Part shown: one piece after another, positions 56,528-64,000 of the stretch | Position numbering within the stretch: the first letter of the stretch is position 1 | Layout of the letters: every line of letters begins with the position of its first letter | Assembly (NCBI GenBank): GCA_933228675.1 | Contig: OW121743.1 | Span: 53,693,903 to 53,757,902 of the forward strand | DNA length: 64,000 nucleotides | Direction: 5' to 3' | Origin: Stomorhina lunata | Lineage: Eukaryota; Arthropoda; Insecta; Diptera; Rhiniidae | The notes under the pieces: model-generated | Told to the model about the DNA's origin: nothing | Database searches by the model: none | The model's input: only the letters and a program-made list of their open reading frames with translations | Program-made: the position numbers and the translations under genes

Positions 56528-57345
56528 TTGTTGTTGTTGTCATAACAGCTCCAACATTTACAATGTTATCGCTTTGTTGTTAACGGGGGATCTGTTAGGT
56601 CAAGGCCAAGAAATTGCGCTAATCCGCTGGATGAGTCCACTAACCCTCAGAACTAAGTAAATTAGAGTTGTCGGTATAGCTGAAAATGTCGGGGTATTAT
56701 GAGGGTCCTCAATATATCCACATTATGACCTCAAGCTGACATACTTTGAGGACTATACGATCTATGCGGGACCAAAAGATGTTTAATCTGTTGTTCAATC
56801 CCGATCTCAGTTTAACCAGAATGATTCTTGTTTTTAGCGGCAAGCTCTTTTCTTCTTCCTCTATGGGCGGTGGACGACCTCCTAGTACAACATTCATGTC
56901 ATAACCTGAAATCGTGGAGTAGGCGGCGTTTGTATGAATGTTGTTTAATGCTGCCATGTACGAATTATGATCTAGTACATATCTTCTTATGCTATCCTCA
57001 TAAACGAGAATACCTAACCTGGCAAGCCTCGGGGTAGATGCCAACTGTGTGATCTTGAAGTTTAGATGATTTCTCCGATGACATCCCAACAGGAACTGCT
57101 GAGATAGCATAAAGTTGTGTTCCTTTACTGGAGGGATCTTTGTTTTATTATGAAGATGATGTGGTGAGGTAATTTGTAGACAGTCTGTTTTTGTTCTTAG
57201 GGCTGCATTTTGGAAGCATTGGATATTTCTTCACTGAGTATCCCTTAGCGACGCTGACCTCACCGGAGCATCTTAATTTGCAACTAACCGACCAAGCGCT
57301 TTATAGGTAGACAGCAAGGTTTTTCTGTTCATTTCCAAAGTACTG
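56528..57345 (-). pseudogene. Jockey-like LINE, degenerate 3' fragment
   Basis: On the minus strand, from right to left, this encodes the end of a reverse-transcriptase ORF: LSTYKALG, NAALRTKTDCLQITSPHHLH, VKEHNFMLSQQFLLGCHRRN and, near the end, LVKLRSGLNNRLNIFWSRI. These are hallmark stretches of the C-terminal region of jockey-clade proteins. An in-frame TGA occurs where a Trp is expected (about 57,232), and the frame is otherwise open at 56,709-57,215. The element ends with a CAA-type tail (the TTGTTGTTGTTG run at 56,528-56,540). It is dead and 5' truncated. Confidence 0.75.
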
Positions 57346-57429
57346 CGGGCTAGTGCTTTTAGGATATTGTTTCTACATCGCCAAATTTTGTTGTCCTAGC
57401 CCGTTTCGTACACGTCCTATCGTGTTTTC

Positions 57430-58830
57430 AACATAAAGATGGACGGAAAGATATTGATTAGAGATTGTGACGGGCCAGAAAATTTTAAGTATATAAGTCT
57501 TAAGCACCGATTAACAAAAGCTTGCAGACTGTATATCTCACTGCTCGAGATATTCCAAGTCTCACAGCCATATAAGAGCACGGCTTTAACATTGATGTTA
57601 AAAACCTTTATTTTTTCGAGATATTTTGAGATCTCCAGAGTTTGCTTAGTATTCCAAAAGCTTGCTTTTCTCTGCGTAACCTATTTTGAATGTCTTCTCT
57701 GCTGCGTCCACTTTTTGAGATAATACTCCCTAGGTAACAGAAAGTTTCAACTTCTTCAATGATTTGTCCAGCAAGATAAAATTTAACTCGCATTGATTTA
57801 GTTTTCTTGATGTTAATCTGAAGACCAGCCAGAGCACCACGGGAGGCAAAGTTTTGGAGTTTGGATTACATGCTTGAGAATCGATGAGAGACGGACACGC
57901 CTCATCGGGGTAATCGATGTCATCTAGTCTATCGTTAAGAGCCCACGAGATACCATGTTGCCCAGTCATCGAATTACTCAACACAACATCAAGAACTATA
58001 TTAATTAGCAGTGGGGATAAAACACACCCCTGACGGACTCCAATCTTCACACTAACGGTTTTGTTCTGCCAACCTTCACGGAGAATACAGCAGAACGCGT
58101 TATTGTAGAGCTCTTTGATCGTATGATCTTCTCGGGGACTCCTTTGTATCTTAAAGCTTCCCAGCGCAGTGCTCTAAAGTGTCAAATTCATGTTTAAAAT
58201 CAATAAACAATACAGGATTTATTCGGTCTAAAGCCTGCTTGTTCGCGTCTAATCTGTGGTTCGACAATGGACGCTATGCGACTGTGAAGAATATGGGCTA
58301 TGACCTTTTTGACCATATAAAACAGTCGTGCAAATTCCTTTTTTTTTAGGAATTTTTATAATTAGGCCTTCTCTGGGGACGTTTGGCAGTGATTTATGAT
58401 CAGAGACTTTAAAAGCTTTGTGGATAGAATTGTATTGGCTTTTAATAATTCAGGTGGAATTCCATCAGTACTTTGAAACTTTCCAGATTTTAGGCGTTTA
58501 ATTGTGGCAGTTATTTCTTGATTTTGACATATTGGTGATATGTATGTCAAAATCGTTATTAGCATTATTACTGTGACGCACAGGATCGCAATCACATATT
58601 TTACAGAGTTCAGCCGGATTAACTGACAGTAATTTTTTGTAATAACCTTCCCATAATTCCATCTGTTGATCTTTGGAATAGATCAAATTGCCTTGCTTAT
58701 TCATATACATACATATATCATTCTTGAGTTTTTGAGCCGATATTATGGGAATTACAAACAAAATGACAAGCTCAATATACCCCCATCTTTTTTGATGGTG
58801 TGTATACAAATTTCCCAATTTGACCACATA
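57430..58830 (-). pseudogene. Second LINE reverse transcriptase, degenerate
   Basis: Minus-strand remnants in changing frames: KDQQMELWEGYYKKLLSVN (about 58,660), IKRLKSGKFQSTDGIPPELL (about 58,490), GVRQGCVLSPLLINIVLD (about 58,040), a decayed YADD region (IDYPDEAC, about 57,905), VETFCYLGSIISKSG (about 57,740) and LLYGCETWNIS (about 57,570). The order is right for one reverse transcriptase, but frameshifts, stops and the altered catalytic box make it inactive. It belongs to an RTE-like group different from the LINE at 49-52 kb. Confidence 0.75.
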
Positions 58831-59565
58831 AAGTACATTTCTCCTAAACTACTTTGGTACCAAAGTTGCCCATTAACAACAAAGAATTCCTGTTTCTCAT
58901 CTGTTTTGATTTCGAATGTGAGGCTGATTTAAAGGCACATTCACGTCTTGAATGCTTTTCTACTCAAGGAAAGAAATCCAGTTTCTTAAATAAAAATTGT
59001 ATTTAAGTTCCGATTTCTCTTTTCTTTAGTTAATTGCAGAGAGAAGCAGCAGAAGCAGTTAAGAGTACGAGTGGAGTGAAGTGAAGATATGAATGTATGA
59101 AAGTGTGATTTGGTTCAACACCCATTAATGTACATATTAAAAACAATGAACAAAATCCCATATAGACATAATTTTAGCTTATCACAAAATTACCGAAATG
59201 TCACGATTCCGAATACATTTTACTTATACTCGTACACACAAACACTCACTCGTACATACTCATAAAATTGAAAACAACACTAAGACTTATGGCAATTGGT
59301 GACATCCTTATCGTTTCGGTATTCACTTCAAATACAATCGAATGGTTTCAAAACAATAACTAAAAAAAAAAATTCAAAACATAACAAAACAACCTGTGAT
59401 TAAATAAACACTTCAAAAAAAAACTTGTATAATTTTTTTGTTATTTTAAAAAAAATATTTAATCTCTTCTTTTTGGCTGATGTTTGTGTCAGTTTGTGCT
59501 TTTCCTGTTTGTTGATCATCCATGAGTATTTGAAATGTGAATTCCTAAGATTTTCAATATCTCTC
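58831..59565. other. Intergenic, no gene seen
   Basis: About 730 bp. A short AGAGAAGCAGCAGAAGCAG stretch (59,038-59,056) and a CACTCGTACACAC-type stretch near 59,230 are the only simple-sequence features. Confidence 0.45.
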
Positions 59566-61741
59566 AAATTATTAGTGATCGTAGACCCCATAAAAATTAT
59601 ACCGATCGACTCAGAATCGGGAGGAGAATCGATGAAGCCCCTGGAGGATGGACTTACATAAATTATATATCAGATTTTAGGAAATTCTCCCGCAATGAAC
59701 GCTATTAAATTTCATTAAAATCGGTTTTTAAACACCGAAAATATCGAAAAAATACCAAAAATTAGACGAAAATTTGAAAATTTTTGATTGAAACACGCTT
59801 TTAAATAACAAGAGAAAAAAGATACTCCTGGTGTACATGTGATAATATGTTATATATCAGATTGTAGGAAATATTTTCCCAAAGCACTCTGTAAAATTTT
59901 ATCAAAATCGGTCCATAAACAAGAAATTTTGTTTACGTGTTTATGGACCGATTGTGATGAAATTTGACATCGTTCTTTATGGGAGGATTTTCTAAAATCT
60001 GATATATATACTCCACAAATCTGATTATGAATACCATTCAAATTGTACCGATCAACTCAAAATCGGCACAAGAATCGATTTCGCGACGTCCGTCCGTCTG
60101 TTTGTTTGCCCGTCCGTCCGTCTGTTTGTTTGTCCGTCAGTCTACATGTCCGTCCGTCTGTCCTTTTTTCTGTTGTAGTCAAGTTTTTGGAGCTCCTGTT
60201 TTGTCGATATCTCAGATGTTTATTTTGATGAAGTTTAATAGCGTCCTTCGCAGGGGATTATCTAAATCCTGATGCATTCTGAAATTTGTGGTAGATATAA
60301 TTTAGCGTTTAAGCGATGGTGTTTTGATCGACAATGTTGAAATTCAGGGTGGGACAATTCAGGAGCTCCACAAATCTGGTTTTAGCAGACAGACACACTG
60401 CATTTATCTTAATTTTGTGTCTGACTTTTGAACATTATGATAACATTTGAGAATGTATTATATATCAAATTATAGGTAATCTTCCTAGGAAGTACAAAAA
60501 TGCAGCTAATTACATGATATCCGTTCAAAACCTACATATGTATGTAAGTATCTCACATATCAACGAAAATTTAAATTTTTTAATTGCAATTGGGAGAAAT
60601 CCGTTCACGTTTGACAATTGATCCCGTATAACTTCGCCTAAGGCAATCTCTTAGTAGCTAATAAATGACAAATTATAATAGATACGATGATGACATTTAG
60701 TATAAAGACGTTGTACAATATTGATATTCAGGACAATAGCGCCTAAAATAAACTTTCTAGAGGGACAACATTTGACAAAAGTATTTCTGATCTCTTGAAA
60801 AGTTCGATATTGAAAATGGGCGAGCTCTATTCACATTTAGTGAAATCTCCCATATAAACCCGACCGGGAATCGATTTAATGCTGATAAACTAAATCACAT
60901 TAAAATTGCACAAAGAACTACAGCAAAACTTTCCAAACATCCATCGGACAGATCGAAAGAACTATACATCCCAAATATTATTGATGAAGTGTTCATTTTA
61001 ATTAATTAACTAACTTCAAGTTAATAAGTAAACTTTTCCGAAAAAGCTGATAACCATCCATTCAAAAGCTATATATTTCACGTATGTATCTAAAACTAAG
61101 AGTGTATACCCTATAATTTTAAGGCTTGTATACATTGACAATCATTGTTAAAGCTTTGACCTAAATCAGTCCGCTAACTTCAGAGTTTTACATAACTAAT
61201 CAAGAACTTTTACTAGTTGGATAGTTCGTACGAATTAAAGTGCACAACCCTCACTGGGCACAGCGTTTTTGGGTTGCATGTCAGAATACTTAAACTTCAT
61301 CAAATCGATGTGCTATTGCAAATCTAAGGGCATCTATATTTTGATGCATCTTTTCTGCATGGTTTATCTGGTCTATCGAACTTTATTAAATGTTCGTAAA
61401 ATATGTGTCTATTTTATTTCGAAGCTACTGGCTGGCTTAAATATGCATTCTCTACTTGTAGTCTAGTAATCATTATATTTCACAAAGGGACCACTTTAGA
61501 ACCCAAGTGAAGCTTCCCTAGACATCAGCCACCTGCCCAACCTAACCTTTGGGTGCATAACTATTCTAGATGATGACGCCACCGAAAAGGTTTTCGTTTA
61601 CCGGCTCTTAATTTTAAAGACTCTTTGCATATAATACTAGTATAACCAAATATTGCTACGAATTACATTAAGTACTTTTGGAACACCATTGGTGAAGGGT
61701 ATCCAAGATTCGGCAAAGCCGAATATACCACTCTTACTTGT
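59566..61741. repeat. Interspersed repeat family B, copy 2 (uninterrupted)
   Basis: Aligns with copy 1 (36,650-40,326) but lacks the leading hairpin and both insertions, so it records the empty target sites. It ends with TGGTGAAGGGTATCC, a hairpin (ATTCGGC AAA GCCGAAT) and CTCTTACTTGTT. That end mirrors the AACAAGTAAGA start of family A, so A and B probably share terminal sequences. It is non-coding. Apparent open frames at 60,027-60,272 derive from the GTCC/GTCT run. Confidence 0.82.
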
Positions 61742-62464
61742 TTACTATAACTTTATGTTTTGGAGATAAAATTTTTAAAATTGCATTTATTTTGCCAATA
61801 CCACTTCACAAATAGTGAGAGTTTTTTTTATCTTTTTTTATTTGTTTAAAATTTTGAACCTTGTTTTTTTGCTGATCGTTGTGTTTTTTTGTTCAAAATG
61901 CGGTTTGTTAGTGGTTTTTTATTACTAAATAATAAATAATAGCTTGTTTTCTTCTTGTTTTTTTTTTACAATTCTTCCCAATATCGTAGTACGAGTAGTT
62001 TCCCGCTGTTTCGTTATTGTTTTTTTGATTTTCTTTATACTATTAATAAATTATATTTAATGTATTTGATAATTTTCTATAAGTTATACAAATTAAAATG
62101 AATCATCATCTTCATAGTCGTTATTGTTGCTTGAAAATCGCAATAGCTAATATTGAATACAAATAGTGACCATTTTAGTACTAAAACTCGTGACTCGAAA
62201 AATAAATACTAGTACTTTGTACAAAAATGCGGGTAACGGGTACTAGTTCCCTGATTTCATACTCATAGATGATCACCAAACATTGCAATATCGAGCGATA
62301 GAGAATCAAAGAGAATCAAAAGAGTTAGCTATACTGTCACCTTCTCCCTTTCCTGTAAAATTAAGACCAACATTGGCCATCGTTTGCTTGGCAGGGGAAT
62401 AACAAAAATTTACAATTTAAATTGATGTAATTATATATTAAGATTGAAGGCTCTCATTTATTCA
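61742..62464. other. Intergenic, no gene seen
   Basis: AT-rich. Near 62,310-62,357 is the first of three diverged copies of a motif ending CTTTCCTGTA; the others are near 62,816 and 62,926. No coding potential is recognised. Confidence 0.45.
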
Positions 62465-62517
62465 TTTTCTTCTACTTGGACTTCCCATTGAAGTTTCGGA
62501 CGTTCTCTTCTTACATT
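62465..62517 (-). repeat. RTE-like LINE fragment
   Basis: About 50 bp (TTTTCTTCTACTTGGACTTC and CGTTCTCTTCTT) match the C-terminal coding region of the LINE at 40,450-40,500 with several differences. This is an isolated relic. Confidence 0.6.
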
Positions 62518-63028
62518 AAGGTGCCCGTTTTTATTATAATTTTAGCTTTTTCATAGTAATAGTTTTTTTTCTCGGGTTACTAGCCCGACATCCTAACCCA
62601 TATTCTCATAGTTCTCATGGGAGAACTCGCTGCACTTCTTAGCTCACTACTTTAACGGGTGTTAAGGTAGCTAAACAGGTGATACCACAACGAGGTCAGT
62701 GTTGAGATGAGACCAAGATAAGTCTTGGCTTACCAAATTAAGACCTATCAGAACCGTTGCTTGGTATCCAAGATCCCCTAAATCATCCATTATCCACATT
62801 GCGACAAAACACCAAAGAATCAATCGTGTTAGCCACACTAACTACTGCCGCCTTCATACTTTCCTGTACGGTCGTTTTCCTGTGCTTCATCACAATACAC
62901 ATTGTGGTGAAGCAAGAGACAAACAATAGAATTAGTTATCCTAACTACTGTCGGCTTCGCTCTTTCCTGTACTATCGAGATCCTCTTGAGTAGAACGGAC
63001 ATCACACTATTTTCATGCTCAGAACATA
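62518..63028. other. Intergenic with diverged repeats
   Basis: Contains the second and third copies of the CTTTCCTGTA-ending motif (62,816-62,868 and 62,926-62,972) and duplicated GTGGTGAAGCAAGAGACAAA-like words. It may be a decayed non-coding part of a transposon. Confidence 0.4.
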
Positions 63029-64000
63029 ATGGGTGTTTTTTTTAGAGGTATAGAACTTCGAATTGAAATAAAACACAAGAAAATTGTTTTAATGTCCATC
63101 AATTTGGCTTTATTGGAAGGCTGGCGGCTGGCTCGAATAAAGCCAATTCTACAGGTCCAATTTTCAATTACTTTTTCGAGCATATGGGGCCGTATGATGG
63201 CAATAACGCCACGAATGTTGGCTTCCAAGTCCCCTAACGTTTCTGGTTTGTTGGCGTAGACGAGCGACTTCACATATCCCCAAAGAAAATAATCCAGTGG
63301 TGTCAAATCGTACGATCTTGGTGGCCAATTGACAGGTCCATTCCGCGAAATTATGAGCTCATCGAATGTTTCCTTCAATAAATCAATTGTGACGTGCGCT
63401 GTGTGGCATGTAGCGTCGTCTTGTTGGAACCACAACTCATCCACATTCATGCCATCCAATTGGGGAACAAAATAGTCGGTTATCATGGCTCTATACCGGT
63501 CTCCATTTATGGTAACTGACTCTCCAGCATTATTTCGGAAGAAGTATGGCCCAATGACTCCACCAGCCCATAGAGCACACCAAACAGTCAGTTTTTGTGG
63601 ATGTAATGGCGTCTCAAGGGTCTCATGTGGATTCTCTTCATTCCAAATGCGGCAATTTTGCTTGTTGACGTAGCCATTCAACCAAAAATGAGCCTCATCA
63701 CTGAACAAAATTTTGCGATGAAAATCAGCATCGAGATCAATCTCATTTTCGGCCCATACACCAAAATCACGACGCATTGCATGGTCTCGCGGCTTTAATT
63801 CTTGTACAAGCTGGATCTTGTAAGGTCGCAAGCCAATATCTTTGCGCAAAATCTTCCATAAAGTTGATGGACAAAGCTCCAATTGCTGTGCACGGTGGCG
63901 AATCGATTCATACGGGTCCTCTTCAACACTTTGCTCTACAGCGGCAATTGTTTCTTCGGTGCGCACTGTTCGACGTCGCTGCGGATGCGTATTATCACAT
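63019..64000 (-). CDS. DD41D mariner (rosa-type) transposase, partial at window edge
   Basis: The minus-strand frame is open from the right edge to a stop at 63,019, about 327 codons. The protein N-terminus lies outside the window: the frame continues upstream through NTHPQRRRTV to base 64,000, and no ATG is seen. Motifs: IRHRAQQLELCPSTLWKIL (second helix-turn-helix), ILFSDEAHFWLNGY (first Asp), WFQQDDATCHTA (second Asp), YDLTPLDYFLWG (third Asp). Exactly 41 residues separate the second and third Asp, the signature of the DD41D group first described from tephritid flies. No stop or frameshift occurs in the visible part. The last residues are encoded by the terminal repeat region, so the natural stop may have been read through or lost. 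Confidence 0.88.
   Translation of the reverse strand, partial: CDNTHPQRRRTVRTEETIAAVEQSVEEDPYESIRHRAQQLELCPSTLWKILRKDIGLRPYKIQLVQELKPRDHAMRRDFGVWAENEIDLDADFHRKILFSDEAHFWLNGYVNKQNCRIWNEENPHETLETPLHPQKLTVWCALWAGGVIGPYFFRNNAGESVTINGDRYRAMITDYFVPQLDGMNVDELWFQQDDATCHTAHVTIDLLKETFDELIISRNGPVNWPPRSYDLTPLDYFLWGYVKSLVYANKPETLGDLEANIRGVIAIIRPHMLEKVIENWTCRIGFIRASRQPSNKAKLMDIKTIFLCFISIRSSIPLKKTPIMF
63029..64000 (-). mobile_element. DD41D mariner element, left end in window
   Basis: The element end reads ATGGGTGTTTTTTTTAGAGG, preceded by TA at 63,027-63,028, the expected target dinucleotide. The other terminal repeat lies beyond the window, so completeness cannot be judged. Confidence 0.7.

Overview
This is eukaryotic, very AT-rich DNA from an insect, most likely a brachyceran fly and perhaps a calyptrate such as a blow fly or house-fly relative. 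The evidence is short introns with GT..AG borders, a group III secretory phospholipase A2 gene, a roo-like BEL/Pao retrotransposon, Tc3-like and DD41D mariner transposons, RTE-like and jockey-like LINEs, and fly-type interspersed repeats with terminal hairpins. The species call is inference. There are no operons, no bacterial features, no CRISPR array and no rRNA or functional tRNA genes.

Layout. From 1.0 to 30.2 kb the window is almost entirely tandem-repeat arrays. They are separated by spacers of 0.2-2 kb with no recognised gene. All arrays are built from 28-32 bp monomers carrying the 14-bp palindrome TTTTCTATAGAAAA or close variants. Each array has its own linker sequence, higher-order period and polarity, and polarity flips several times (+ at 1.0-3.8 kb, - at 4.0-5.8, + at 6.8-15.3, - at 17.4-25.8, + at 26.8-30.1). 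A TTAA-flanked short element with another repeat nested inside it lies at 15.9-16.8 kb.

A three-exon secreted phospholipase A2 gene (30,631-31,818) follows immediately. A strong splice acceptor abuts its ATG, so part of the arrays could lie in an intron of its 5' UTR. Downstream are another degenerate AT-rich array, a 31-bp minisatellite related to the arrays, and a candidate 3'-terminal coding exon with a poly(A) signal near 35.5-35.8 kb.

From 36.6 to 52.6 kb the DNA is nested transposons. An old interspersed repeat (family B) holds an apparently intact Tc3-like transposon. An RTE-like LINE abuts family B and is split by an apparently intact 8.55-kb roo-like BEL/Pao element with identical 454-bp LTRs, a 5-bp target duplication and one 2408-residue gag-pol-env frame. 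From 52.6 to 54.4 kb is a CAA-rich stretch that may be a long non-coding first exon. From 54.5 kb to the end are a broken mariner with a tRNA-like/SINE insertion, remnants of two LINEs, a second family B copy that shows the empty site of the Tc3-like insertion, and a DD41D mariner transposase running off the right edge.

How the parts relate. The only host coding sequence seen with confidence is the phospholipase gene. The rest is selfish DNA, and its nesting gives a relative chronology: family B is oldest, then the Tc3-like and RTE insertions, then roo. The roo-like and Tc3-like elements look young and possibly mobile.
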